The notes under the pieces were generated by a model. It was not told the origin of the DNA and did not search any database. It was given only the letters and a program-made list of their open reading frames with translations. From positions 248,001 through 312,000 of the forward strand of contig CANJLH010000003.1 of NCBI GenBank assembly GCA_947475415.1: a stretch of 64,000 bases of DNA, read 5' to 3'. Positions within the stretch are counted from its first letter, which is position 1; each line of letters starts with the position of its first letter. The DNA is from Caulobacteraceae bacterium. GTDB lineage: Bacteria; Pseudomonadota; Alphaproteobacteria; Caulobacterales; Caulobacteraceae. The position numbers and the translations under genes are program-made. Below are positions 54,014 through 63,094 of the stretch, piece after piece.

Positions 54014-55393
54014 GTGGGGCTTGACGCCGCCGTCCACACGCCGCGCCCGTTGTTGGGTAAGGTCTTGGCCAACGCCGGCGTGCTTTTAACCGGCCGGGTC
54101 GCTAATGCGGTGATCAGCATCGCCTACCTCGCCGTCGCCGCCCGCATGCTGGGCGCGCGCGATGTGGGCGTGCTGATTCTGATCAACGCTTTCGCTCAGC
54201 TGGTGGCTGACGTGGTGACCTTCAACTCCTGGCAGACCGTTCTGCACTTCGGCGCGGCGCCGCTGGCGGAAGGCCGTCGCGGCGACCTGCAGCAGGTAAT
54301 CCGGTTCACCATTTTCAATGACGTCCTCAGCGTCCTGGGCGGGATGGCTGTCGCCCAGATCGCGATCGCCGTGGCCGGCGACCACCTGGGCTGGGGAACC
54401 GACCACTCGCACGCCGCCTCAATCTATTGCTTGAGCATCATCTTCATGGTGGCGGCGACGCCGCTGGGACTCATGCGGCTGTTCAACCGATTCGACCTGC
54501 TGGCGGCCCAGGCGCCTATCACCTCCGGGGTTCGTCTGGCGGGCAGTGCGCTGGCCCTGGTGTTTGGCGCCTCGCTCAGCCTGTTTCTGGCGATATGGGC
54601 CGCGGGCACAGCGGCGACCTTCGCCTATACCGCCTGGGTCTGCCTCAAGGAGATGAAGCGCCGCGACCTTATTTCCGGTTTCCGCTGGCGCGGACCGCTG
54701 GCCCGTGGGCTGCCCGGCGCCTGGCGATTCGCCTGGGCCACCAACCTGAGCGGCAGCGTCGACACCGCCTTCACTCATGCCGTAACCCTTGTGGTCGGTG
54801 CAGTGGTCGGCCCCGCCTCGGCCGCCCTGTGGCGGATCGGCCGACAGGTGGCTGACGCCTTGGTCAAGCCCGCAAAGCTATTGGTGCCGGCGCTCTACCC
54901 CGAGCTGGCGCGCCTGAATCATACGGAAGGCGAGAAGGCGATGCGCAAGCTGGCGAGTCAGGTCGGTCTGGTGGGCGGAAGCGTCGCCACCGGCGCACTG
55001 GTGGTGTCGGCATTCGCAGGCGAACCGCTGTTGCGGCTGATTCTGGGGGAAGCCTTCGCCTCCGGCGCAGTTGTGATGACCTGGCAGGTCGCGGCCGCGG
55101 CGATCAGCATCTGGGCGTTGCCGCTGGAGCCGATGCTGGTGTCCCTTGGCCGGCCGGGCGACGCGTTGAAAGTGCGCTTCGTGGTGGCGGCTTTGCTGCT
55201 GTTGGTGCTGGCGCCAGTGGTCAAGACCCATGGCCTGGTCGGAGCGGGCGCAGCCCTGGTCTGCGCCATGGCGGCGCTGGCGGTGGGCATGTTCCTGATG
55301 CTGCGATGGAAACGTCCGCCGAAAGCCAAGCTGTCGACGGAATACGAAATTACTTGCGCGGATGACCCCGCCCAAGCCAAGCGGGCGCCATGA
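54014..55393 (+). CDS. Polysaccharide-type lipid flippase (MATE/MOP superfamily)
   Basis: A 459-residue inner-membrane protein with about 12 predicted helices and the opening pattern of the Wzx/RfbX-type oligosaccharide flippases (LLTGRVANAVISIAYLAVAARMLG). It starts with GTG at 54014 and overlaps the acyl-ACP-ligase start by ATGA, so it belongs to the sphingolipid operon. Its cargo is not known. A lipid-linked sugar is the family default, but the location makes a sphingolipid precursor possible. Confidence 0.85.
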   Translation: MGLDAAVHTPRPLLGKVLANAGVLLTGRVANAVISIAYLAVAARMLGARDVGVLILINAFAQLVADVVTFNSWQTVLHFGAAPLAEGRRGDLQQVIRFTIFNDVLSVLGGMAVAQIAIAVAGDHLGWGTDHSHAASIYCLSIIFMVAATPLGLMRLFNRFDLLAAQAPITSGVRLAGSALALVFGASLSLFLAIWAAGTAATFAYTAWVCLKEMKRRDLISGFRWRGPLARGLPGAWRFAWATNLSGSVDTAFTHAVTLVVGAVVGPASAALWRIGRQVADALVKPAKLLVPALYPELARLNHTEGEKAMRKLASQVGLVGGSVATGALVVSAFAGEPLLRLILGEAFASGAVVMTWQVAAAAISIWALPLEPMLVSLGRPGDALKVRFVVAALLLLVLAPVVKTHGLVGAGAALVCAMAALAVGMFLMLRWKRPPKAKLSTEYEITCADDPAQAKRAP

Positions 55394-57105
55394 TGCTTCT
55401 GCCGACAGCCGCGGACCGTCTGGTCCGCTATGCCGACTTCGCCACGCTCATCGAGGCGTTGGACTTCGCCGCCACTGGCGAAACTGGCGTGACCCTTCAC
55501 GGCATGCGTGGCGAACTGGCCGAATCGCTGAGTTATCGAGACCTGCGCGACCAGGCGATGACCCTTGCGCGGCGGCTGATGGCCGCTGGCCTCGCACCAG
55601 GCGATCGCGTCGGGTTGGTCGCAGAGACCGACGGCGATTTCGTGCGCGCCTTCTTCGCCTGCCAATACGCCGGCATGATCCCCGCCCCGCTACCTTTGCC
55701 CGCGCCGCTGGGCGGCAAGGAGGCCTATATCGCCCAGGTCGGCCGGATGCTGGAGGCGGCTGACGCAGCGGCCCTGATCGGACCCGCCGCCATCGTGGCC
55801 TGGACGCCGCAGGCGCCAGCCGCGTCAGTGCGCTTCGTGGGAACCCTCGCCGACCTGCCGGAACCCGCTGAGGCCATGCTGCCGGCGATTGGCCCGGATG
55901 ACCCCTGCTATCTTCAGTTTTCCTCCGGGAGCACGCGCTTCCCCACGGGGGTGCTGGTCACTCACCGGGCGCTAATGGCCAATGCCGTCGCCATGACCCG
56001 GCATGGTCTGAAAGTGCGCCCCGAAGATCGGGCGATTTCCTGGCTGCCGCTCTATCACGACATGGGACTGGTGGGATTTCTGTTGAGCCCGCTCACTTGC
56101 CAGATGAGCGTCGACCTGTTGCCGACCGGCGCCTTCGTGCGACGCCCGCTGCTTTGGCTCGATCTGATCGGCCGCAACGGCGCCACCGTCTCCTATAGTC
56201 CGACGTTCGGTTATGAACTCTGCGCCCGGCGGGCGGAATCCGGCGCGATTGACCATCTGGACCTGTCGCGCTGGCGAATCGCCGGCGCCGGCGGCGACAT
56301 GATCCGCACCGGGCCTCTGGCTGACTTCGCCCGCGCCTTCGCGCCGGTCGGATTCTCGCCCGCCGCCTATGTGGCCAGCTACGGCATGGCGGAGGCGACG
56401 CTGGCGCTCACCATGGCGCCCCTCGGCCGGGGACTGGAAACCGAAACCCTGGATATCACCCGGCTGGAACAGGAGGGCCTGGCGGTGGCCGCTGAAGGCG
56501 ACGCCCGCGCCCGCGCCTTCGCCCGTTGCGGACCGCCGCTGCCCGAGCATGAGCTTGAGGTTCGCGGCGAGGATGGCGCGAGGCTGCCGGAGCGCGCCGC
56601 CGGCCATGTGTTCGCCCGAGGTCCCAGCCTGATGCGGGGGTACTTCCGCAATCTCGCCGAGACCGAACGGGTATTGTCGGCCGACGGCTGGCTGGACACC
56701 GGCGACATCGGCTACCTTGACCGCGGCGAAATCGTGCTGACCGGCCGTCGCAAGGACCTGATGATCGTCAACGGCCGCAATGTTTGGCCTCAGGATCTGG
56801 AGTGGACCTGCGAGGCCGAGATCGCCCGGGTGCGGTCCGGCGACGTGGCGGCTTTTTCGGTGCCCGGTCCCGCGGAGGAGCAGGTGGTGGTGCTGATTCA
56901 GGCGCGCCTAAGCGACCCGGACCAACGCGAAGCCCTGCGCTCAGAAGCCGTTCGGATCGTTCGTTTGCGCCACGGCCTGGAGACCGAAGTGCGCCTGATC
57001 GGGCCGCACGCCCTGCCGCAAACGTCCTCAGGCAAGCTCAGCCGGACGAAAGCCCGCGCCGCATTCCTGGACGGAACCTTCGACCTGGAGCGCTCACGGG
57101 CGTGA
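55390..57105 (+). CDS. Acyl-AMP/acyl-ACP ligase of the sphingolipid cluster
   Basis: A 571-residue adenylate-forming enzyme of the FAAL/acyl-ACP-ligase type. The P-loop is SSGSTRFPTG (178-187), where the usual Pro-Lys-Gly Lys is Thr. WLPLYHDMGLVGFLLSPL and the C-terminal GDIGYLDRGEIVLTGRRKD are present. In Caulobacter a similar gene next to acp and spt charges the dedicated acyl carrier protein with fatty acid for serine palmitoyltransferase. It overlaps both neighbours by four bases. Confidence 0.9.
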   Translation: MMLLPTAADRLVRYADFATLIEALDFAATGETGVTLHGMRGELAESLSYRDLRDQAMTLARRLMAAGLAPGDRVGLVAETDGDFVRAFFACQYAGMIPAPLPLPAPLGGKEAYIAQVGRMLEAADAAALIGPAAIVAWTPQAPAASVRFVGTLADLPEPAEAMLPAIGPDDPCYLQFSSGSTRFPTGVLVTHRALMANAVAMTRHGLKVRPEDRAISWLPLYHDMGLVGFLLSPLTCQMSVDLLPTGAFVRRPLLWLDLIGRNGATVSYSPTFGYELCARRAESGAIDHLDLSRWRIAGAGGDMIRTGPLADFARAFAPVGFSPAAYVASYGMAEATLALTMAPLGRGLETETLDITRLEQEGLAVAAEGDARARAFARCGPPLPEHELEVRGEDGARLPERAAGHVFARGPSLMRGYFRNLAETERVLSADGWLDTGDIGYLDRGEIVLTGRRKDLMIVNGRNVWPQDLEWTCEAEIARVRSGDVAAFSVPGPAEEQVVVLIQARLSDPDQREALRSEAVRIVRLRHGLETEVRLIGPHALPQTSSGKLSRTKARAAFLDGTFDLERSRA

Positions 57106-58037
57106 AACTGGGACTCGCCGCGCTCACCGGCGCAACGGGGTTTCTCGGCCAGCACCTCGTCGCCGCCTTGTCCGAGGCGGGCTGGACTGTGCGCATCCTC
57201 GCGCGCCGCGACCCGGTGAGCCCGCTGTGGGCCGGCGTGGAGCCTGAGGTGGTGGCCGGCGACCTCGCCGACGCAGCGTCCCTGAACCGCCTGTGCGCCG
57301 GCGCCGATCTGGTGATCCATGCCGCCGGCCTGATCGGCGGGTCGATGCAAAGGCTGCGGGCGGTGAACGTGGAAGGCGCACGCAGCCTCGCGCTGGCCGC
57401 CCGCCGGGCCGCACCCAGCGCTCGTGTCACATTGATCTCCAGTTTGGCCGCGCGGGAGCCGCAGCTCTCCGCCTATGCGGCCACCAAGCACTCGGGCGAG
57501 GCGGCGGCGCGCGAGGTAATCGGCGAAAGTCTGTCGATTGTCCGGCCGCCGGCGATCTATGGGCCGGGCGATCGCGAGACACTGATGATCTTCCGCGCCG
57601 CGGCCCGCAGTCCGGTGCTGCCGCTGCTGGATCCGCGTGCGCGGGTGGCGCTGATCCATGTCGAAGACGCTGCGCGCCAGATCGTCGCGCTGGCCTCAGG
57701 CGGGCTTGCGGTGAACGCCGCGTTAAGCGACGCACGCTTTGAAGGCTATCACTGGCGCGAAATTATGCAGGCCGCAGCTGTGGCCCTGGAGCGACAGCCG
57801 CAATTATTCCGTATTCCGAAGGCCATGCTTTTCGCGATTGCATCCCTCTCAGGCATTGGCGATGGGTGGCGTCACGGAAAGGTCACGTTTACATTGGGAA
57901 AGGTCAGGGAACTGACGCATCTCGATTGGGGGATCCAGCCAGATGAGCGAGCACGCGGGGCGCCGGCGCCCGTCTACGATCTGTTGTCAGGATTCAAACA
58001 CACCGTTTCCTGGTATCGTAAGCACGGCTGGCTGTGA
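57102..58037 (+). CDS. NAD(P)-dependent epimerase/reductase (CerR-like)
   Basis: An extended SDR of 311 residues: TGATGFLG (9-16), Ser113/114, Tyr125 and Lys129 (YAATK). In Caulobacter, CerR in the same gene position reduces the 3-oxo group of the ceramide precursor (3-ketosphinganine or 3-ketoceramide). The GTG start at 57102 overlaps the ligase stop (GTGA). Role here is inferred from synteny rather than sequence alone; substrate preference was not testable by eye. Confidence 0.87.
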   Translation: MKLGLAALTGATGFLGQHLVAALSEAGWTVRILARRDPVSPLWAGVEPEVVAGDLADAASLNRLCAGADLVIHAAGLIGGSMQRLRAVNVEGARSLALAARRAAPSARVTLISSLAAREPQLSAYAATKHSGEAAAREVIGESLSIVRPPAIYGPGDRETLMIFRAAARSPVLPLLDPRARVALIHVEDAARQIVALASGGLAVNAALSDARFEGYHWREIMQAAAVALERQPQLFRIPKAMLFAIASLSGIGDGWRHGKVTFTLGKVRELTHLDWGIQPDERARGAPAPVYDLLSGFKHTVSWYRKHGWL

Positions 58038-58097
58038 GCTGACCGCAGAGATTTGGGGGGTTCCATTCGCCGGAATCCACCGGGAAATTGGTTGAGT

Positions 58098-58349
58098 ATG
58101 GAAACGGTAACCGACCTTACTGTCCATCAGATTGGGCGCACAGCATCTGCGGTGATGAACCGCAATGTCGATGTGACGGCCGAGTCGGAGATCGGGCGCG
58201 ACCTAGGTGTGGATTCGCTGACTTTGATGAATATCGTTATGGAGCTTGAGGACGTGTTCGAGCTGTCGATTCCAATCGACCGTCTGGCGGATGTCGAGAC
58301 GGTCGGCGATCTGGCGGCTCTGATCAACGAACTTAGGGGCAGGGGGTAA
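58098..58349 (+). CDS. Acyl carrier protein
   Basis: An 83-residue carrier protein. Ser40 in GVDSLTLMN is the phosphopantetheine attachment site. The start at 58098 is chosen by length and acidic helix I (METVTDLTVHQIG). It ends five bases before serine palmitoyltransferase. In sphingolipid-producing bacteria this is a dedicated acyl carrier supplying the acyl group to the synthase. Confidence 0.92.
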   Translation: METVTDLTVHQIGRTASAVMNRNVDVTAESEIGRDLGVDSLTLMNIVMELEDVFELSIPIDRLADVETVGDLAALINELRGRG

Positions 58350-58354
58350 GACAA

Positions 58355-59575
58355 ATGGGGCTGCTCGATAAGCACAAGAGCTACAGCGACGCCTACGGTT
58401 CAATTCGTGAGCTGGGCGCCGATCCGTTCAACGTGAAGTTTGAGGCGGTGTTGTCGCCGACAGAGGGCGTGGTGAACGGCCGGCCGACGATTCTGCTGGG
58501 CACCAACAATTATCTGGGGCTCACTTTTGACGAGTCCTGCATCGAGGCCGCGGTCGCCGCCTCCCGCAGCCTGGGCACCGGCACCACCGGCTCGCGGATC
58601 GCCAACGGCAGCTTTGGCGGTCATATAGAGCTGGAACAGGCCATCGCCGACTTCTACGGCCGCCGCACGGCCATGACCTTCACCACCGGCTACCAGGCGA
58701 ATCTCGGCATTCTGTCGACCCTGGTTGGCCGCGGCGATCACCTTTTGCTGGACGCCGACAGCCACGCCAGCCTCTACGACGGCGCGCGGCTTGGCCATGC
58801 GGAGATCATCCGCTTCCGTCACAACGACCCGGACGACCTGCGCAAACGACTGCAGCGCCTGAAGGGCCAACCGGGCAATCGGCTGATCGTCACCGAGGGC
58901 ATATTCTCCATGCTGGGCGACGTGGCGCCCCTGAAGGAGATCGTCGAGGTCAAGAAGGAGATGGACGCCTACCTGATGGTGGACGAGGCTCATTCCCTCG
59001 GCGTGCTGGGTGAAAAGGGCCGCGGCCTGGCGGAAGCCGAGGGCGTCGAGGCCGACGTTGATGTGATCACCGGCACCTTCTCCAAATCGCTTGGCGCCAT
59101 CGGCGGCTTCCTGGTTTCCGACATGGCGGACTTCGAGGTCATGCGGGTGGTCTGCCGGCCCTACATGTTCACCGCCTCCCTGCCGCCCAGCGTGGTGGCC
59201 TCGACGCTGCAGGCGCTGCGCCGGGTGGTGGAGGAACCAGGCCTGCGCGCGCGCCTGAACGCCAATGCGCAACGGCTGTACAACGGCCTGGCCAAGATGG
59301 GTCTTGAGCTGGGGCCCCGCTGCAGCCCGATCGTGGCCGTCGCGGTGGACGATCAGCCCCGCGCCATCGCCGTGTGGAAGGCGCTGTTGGACCAGGGCGT
59401 GTATCTGAACCTGGCCCTGCCGCCGGCCACGCCCGATTCCAAGCCGCTATTGCGCTCCTCGATCAGCGTCGCCCACACCGACGACCAGATCGATCAGGTT
59501 CTGCGCGCCTTCCAGCGCGTGGGTGAGCAATACGGCCTGCTGGATTCGAACTCAAAGCAGCGCGCCTCGGCCTAA
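58355..59575 (+). CDS. spt: Serine palmitoyltransferase
   Basis: A 406-residue alpha-oxoamine synthase that condenses serine with an acyl thioester to give 3-ketosphinganine, the first sphingoid base. PLP lysine Lys244 (TFSKSLG), His137 (DADSHAS) and the Asp210-Glu-Ala-His block are present. The family includes 2-amino-3-ketobutyrate ligase and BioF. The acyl carrier protein and acyl-ACP ligase next to it favour the serine palmitoyltransferase assignment. Confidence 0.93.
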   Translation: MGLLDKHKSYSDAYGSIRELGADPFNVKFEAVLSPTEGVVNGRPTILLGTNNYLGLTFDESCIEAAVAASRSLGTGTTGSRIANGSFGGHIELEQAIADFYGRRTAMTFTTGYQANLGILSTLVGRGDHLLLDADSHASLYDGARLGHAEIIRFRHNDPDDLRKRLQRLKGQPGNRLIVTEGIFSMLGDVAPLKEIVEVKKEMDAYLMVDEAHSLGVLGEKGRGLAEAEGVEADVDVITGTFSKSLGAIGGFLVSDMADFEVMRVVCRPYMFTASLPPSVVASTLQALRRVVEEPGLRARLNANAQRLYNGLAKMGLELGPRCSPIVAVAVDDQPRAIAVWKALLDQGVYLNLALPPATPDSKPLLRSSISVAHTDDQIDQVLRAFQRVGEQYGLLDSNSKQRASA

Positions 59576-60477
59576 TTGGGGCGTTTCGCCCTCCATAGCC
59601 GCCACAGCACCCCCGGCGCCGCAAGTACCGGGTGGCGTTCTCGCCAAGGGGTGAGCGGCACGGACACACCTGTGTGCCGCTCGATCTTCCAGGCCGCGTA
59701 GCGGGCCGCGCCTTCGAACGTGAACGCCGCCTTGACCAGACGCGCCGCATTCAGCGGCCGCCCGAAGGCGCGCCGCAGGGACCAGGCCCACCGGCGTCGC
59801 TCGCGCTCCGCCGGCGACAGGCCCGGCGCGAGCGATTCGCCATCGGCTTTGAATTCGAGCCCGGCGGCGCCCCAGGCGAGCGGCAGCAGGGCGTCCCACC
59901 GAGCCGGTGCATGGCCGAGGATAGACCCGCCGCGGGCCGCGGATTCCACCCGAAGCTCCGCGGCGTATGTCTGGCGGAACAGGGCTTCCCAAAAACTGAG
60001 GGGGGAGCCGTCCGCTGGACCGAGCGCCGCGGCATACCCGGCGGCGGTGATACAGGCGCCAGCGATCGCCCGGCAAACGACGGCCTTCACCTCTGCATCC
60101 GCGCTCCAGACCAGCCGCGCGGGCTGCACGAAGCGGGTCCAGATGGTGGTGTCGAGCCCCTTCCCCACCGCGGCGCACCCGAAACGGTCAAGCGTCATGG
60201 TCGCGACCTTCGCCCGCAACACACCCGTCCCGTCCTGCGCCTCCAGATAGCTCACGTCCGGCCAGAGCAGGCGGCTCGCCATCCCCGGAGAGACATCAGT
60301 GAGAACATAGAAGTCCATCAGTCCGTCACGGTCGCCTGTGCGTAGGGACGAACCGTAGAACAGGATCGCCCGCGCCCGCGGGAAGTCCGCGCGCAAGCGT
60401 TGCAAGATCGGCTCTGCGATGTCGGGAACCGGCCCGGCCAGTTCCTCGCCCACGAATCGCGAGAGGTCCTGGATCAC
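59572..60477 (-). CDS. Nucleotidyltransferase-like protein, altered active site
   Basis: A 301-residue protein whose N-terminal half resembles the pol-beta/Mnt nucleotidyltransferase fold: GSSLRTGDRDG (42-52), then MDFYVLTD. The second Asp of the expected DxD is Tyr57 (Asp55-Phe-Tyr57), so catalysis may be altered or lost. The second half is Ala/Trp/Arg-rich and unrecognised. It starts at GTG 60477 overlapping the CDP-alcohol phosphotransferase stop and converges on spt with a four-base overlap. A headgroup-linked function is proposed only by neighbourhood. Confidence 0.75.
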   Translation of the reverse strand: MIQDLSRFVGEELAGPVPDIAEPILQRLRADFPRARAILFYGSSLRTGDRDGLMDFYVLTDVSPGMASRLLWPDVSYLEAQDGTGVLRAKVATMTLDRFGCAAVGKGLDTTIWTRFVQPARLVWSADAEVKAVVCRAIAGACITAAGYAAALGPADGSPLSFWEALFRQTYAAELRVESAARGGSILGHAPARWDALLPLAWGAAGLEFKADGESLAPGLSPAERERRRWAWSLRRAFGRPLNAARLVKAAFTFEGAARYAAWKIERHTGVSVPLTPWRERHPVLAAPGVLWRLWRAKRPN

Positions 60478-61586
60478 TTGGCCAGCCAGGAGACCACCGC
60501 GCCACGCGGAGCCACGCTTGCCTGGATGAGCTGGACAAGATGCACGCCGAGCGAGGCGGCGGTCCACAAGGCCACGAGCAGAATTCCCAGATCTGGGCGG
60601 CCCAGGAGGGTCGCCGGGGTCAGCAGCAGCAGGTTCGGATTGCGCCGGGCGGCGATCAACCGGAACCAGGAGTCAAACCGGCGCCAAGCGTGCACATGAA
60701 TTTTGAACGCGCCAATGAAAATGCCCTCGAAGACCCTCTGTGCGACATAGCCGCCCAGGATCACCGCCAGAACGGCGCCGGGCCAGCTCAGCGGATGGGT
60801 TCCCGCCTGCAACCCCGCCACCCAGGCCGCCCACCAGAATGGCGGATGGATGAGGTCTATGCCGTGGTCGAAGATGTTGCCCCACTTCGACGAAGTCAGA
60901 GTCACCCGGGCGAGCTTACCGTCCACAGTATCGAGGAAGGTCATCACCCAGGCGGCCGCCAGACCCAAGCCGAAATGGCCAAGCCAGAATTGCCACAGGG
61001 CTACCAGCACCAGGATCAAACTCGCGAAAGTGACTTGATTGGGCGAGATGCCGGCCGCCGCGCACCACCGGGTGACGGTCCTCGCCGGGGTCGGCCACCA
61101 GTATTTGGTGACCAGATCGGTGACGCCCTTGTAGGAACCCTGGAACAGGCGCCTTTCCACCTCTCTCACATTATCTGCGGTCAGCCGCTCCAACACCGGC
61201 GGCTCCTTCTTGCGCAAATCGCTGTTGTAGTCGCCCAGCAGCGCCGCGGCCGAGAGCGGCGCCAATCCCGCCGGCGTCTCACCCAACTCAAGCGCTGCGG
61301 CGGTCGCCTCCGCCGTCGCAGCGCTCACATGAGCGGCGACCGCACGATCCTCCGAGTCCAACAGAACCACCCCGGGTCGGCGGGCCAACGCGCCGATCAG
61401 CGCTTCGTCGTAGACCCAGCCTTGATGGACTATGACAACGCTGGGGCCATCCGCAGCCAGATTCATGCGCCGGAAGCTACGCTCCAGTCGAGCCGTTGAC
61501 GTCAACGACCAGACCCTTACCGTCGAGGCGCCCACAATCCGCGCGCCCGGAGACTGGGTCGCTTCGCCCATTACGCTGGTCAACAT
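60474..61586 (-). CDS. CDP-alcohol phosphatidyltransferase with N-terminal domain
   Basis: A 370-residue protein. The C-terminal membrane part has the complete CDP-alcohol motif: Asp219-x2-Asp222-Gly223, Ala226-Arg227, Gly236-x3-Asp240-x3-Asp244, with several helices around it. The first ~130 residues resemble the nucleotidyltransferase-like domain of bifunctional inositol-phosphate cytidylyltransferase/DIPP synthase, but lack the expected GxGxR loop. Such enzymes transfer a phospho-alcohol from a CDP donor to a lipid or alcohol acceptor. It is a candidate sphingolipid headgroup enzyme. Confidence 0.85.
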   Translation of the reverse strand: MLTSVMGEATQSPGARIVGASTVRVWSLTSTARLERSFRRMNLAADGPSVVIVHQGWVYDEALIGALARRPGVVLLDSEDRAVAAHVSAATAEATAAALELGETPAGLAPLSAAALLGDYNSDLRKKEPPVLERLTADNVREVERRLFQGSYKGVTDLVTKYWWPTPARTVTRWCAAAGISPNQVTFASLILVLVALWQFWLGHFGLGLAAAWVMTFLDTVDGKLARVTLTSSKWGNIFDHGIDLIHPPFWWAAWVAGLQAGTHPLSWPGAVLAVILGGYVAQRVFEGIFIGAFKIHVHAWRRFDSWFRLIAARRNPNLLLLTPATLLGRPDLGILLVALWTAASLGVHLVQLIQASVAPRGAVVSWLAK

Positions 61587-61627
61587 CGCCCTTCCCTGTA
61601 GAGTTACTGCGTCTCAATACCAAGCCG

Positions 61628-62560
61628 ATGTGCGAATCGGCCACTGCTCACGGACGTTCCTTGCCCGCCTTTCGTCTCGCTCATCTGTCGGACCTGCACC
61701 TCGCAGCCGAGGTCGCACCTGCGCGGCTGAGCGACCTGCCGACAAAGCGGACACTTAGCCGGCTTGCCTGGCGACGCAAACGACAGCTGCATGACCCGGC
61801 GGTGCTGGCGGCGCTGGTGGATGACGTCAAGGCCTACGACCCCGATCATGTGGCGCTCAGCGGCGACCTGACCAACTTTTCGACCCCGGAGGAATTCGCC
61901 TACGCCCGCGGCTGGCTGGGCGACCTGGGCGGCCCCGAGTCGGTCACGGTAAGCCTTGGCAACCACGACGCCCTGATCGCGCGAGGCCATGCCGCTCGGT
62001 TGGCCAGCCTGACGCCTTGGCTGGGCGATGCGGGCGAGCCGGTGTTTCCACAGGTGCGCCGGCGCGGCCCAATGGCCCTGGTTAACCTTTGCTCGGCTCT
62101 CGCCACGCCTCCGCTGATGGCCACAGGCCGACTTGGCGAAGCCCAGATCGAGCGTCTTGACCAGATTCTGGCCGAACTTGCGCCTAGCGGCCTGTGCCGG
62201 GTGGTGATGCTGCACCATCCCGTTGGGGCTGGCGTCGTATCCTGGCGCAAGTCGCTGACTGATGCGCCGGCCTTGCGCGCTGTGCTGGCCAGGCGCGGCG
62301 CAGACCTTGTTCTGCATGGCCATGCGCACGAGGCGGTGTTTGGCGCGGTGGCGGGACCTGGCGAACCGATCCCATGCCTTTGCGTCCCATCCGCCTCGGC
62401 CGGTGCGCCGGACGGCGGGCGATGGCATGCTGTGGAGATTGATCCCGACGCTCCCCGGCGCGGGCTGCGTGTCACCGCCCGCGCCTACGACGCCACCAGC
62501 CGCCGCTTCGTCGAACTCGGCCGTTATCGCCTCCCAGCAATCGCCACGCCAATCGCGTGA
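61628..62560 (+). CDS. Metallophosphoesterase
   Basis: A 310-residue calcineurin-like phosphoesterase. Metal motifs are SDLHL (Asp22, His24), LSGDLTNF, LGNHDAL and a late HGHAHE, with HHPVGAG between. The 41-base gap to the divergent CDP-alcohol gene holds both promoters. The start at 61628 precedes the first metal motif by 20 residues. A role in removing a phosphate from a lipid or headgroup intermediate is possible but unproven. Confidence 0.9.
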   Translation: MCESATAHGRSLPAFRLAHLSDLHLAAEVAPARLSDLPTKRTLSRLAWRRKRQLHDPAVLAALVDDVKAYDPDHVALSGDLTNFSTPEEFAYARGWLGDLGGPESVTVSLGNHDALIARGHAARLASLTPWLGDAGEPVFPQVRRRGPMALVNLCSALATPPLMATGRLGEAQIERLDQILAELAPSGLCRVVMLHHPVGAGVVSWRKSLTDAPALRAVLARRGADLVLHGHAHEAVFGAVAGPGEPIPCLCVPSASAGAPDGGRWHAVEIDPDAPRRGLRVTARAYDATSRRFVELGRYRLPAIATPIA

Positions 62561-62656
62561 ATCGCGGGCCACGCCCTGGAGTTTCGGTTATCTCGGCTAT
62601 GGACGGGGCCTTTTCTATGTATCAAACGCTCAGGTCGTCCTAAGCGTGATGGGCCC

Positions 62657-63094
62657 ATGACCAACGCCACCGCCAAAGCCTTCGGCTATCCCGCCACCCT
62701 GGTGGCCGAAACCGCATCGTGGCTGGTGCTGGTGCGCCCCAAACAACCGACGTTTGGCGCGCTCGTCCTGGTTTGCAAAGAGGACGCCAAAGCGTTTTCC
62801 GATCTCAGCACCGACGCCTATTCCGATCTGCGCGCCGCCGTGCGGGGGATCGAGTCCCTGCTGCACAAGATGGTCGGCTACGAGAAGATCAACTACCTCA
62901 TGCTGATGATGGTGGACCCTGATGTCCACTTTCACGTCATCCCCCGCTATTCCGGCTTGCGCGCCTACGACGGTCATGACTTCCCGGATGCCGGCTGGCC
63001 GGGGCCGCCGGCCCTGGCCCAGGCCGTCGACCTCGGCGCCGACGGCGCGGCGAAGTTGGCGCAAACGATGCGGCGCGAATGGCTGAAGCTCTGA
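62657..63094 (+). CDS. HIT-family protein
   Basis: A 145-residue histidine-triad protein of nucleotide hydrolase or transferase type. The signature is Asp89-Val-His91-Phe-His93-VIPRY; the first His of the triad is Asp. Its stop overlaps the LptF start by 16 bases, so the two are translated together. Substrate unknown. Confidence 0.88.
   Translation: MTNATAKAFGYPATLVAETASWLVLVRPKQPTFGALVLVCKEDAKAFSDLSTDAYSDLRAAVRGIESLLHKMVGYEKINYLMLMMVDPDVHFHVIPRYSGLRAYDGHDFPDAGWPGPPALAQAVDLGADGAAKLAQTMRREWLKL

Noticed and set aside
60540..61499. A 319-codon plus-strand open frame opposite the CDP-alcohol phosphotransferase
   Set aside because: The minus strand has the full CDP-alcohol motif and membrane helices; the plus product is low-complexity Gln/Arg/Gly.
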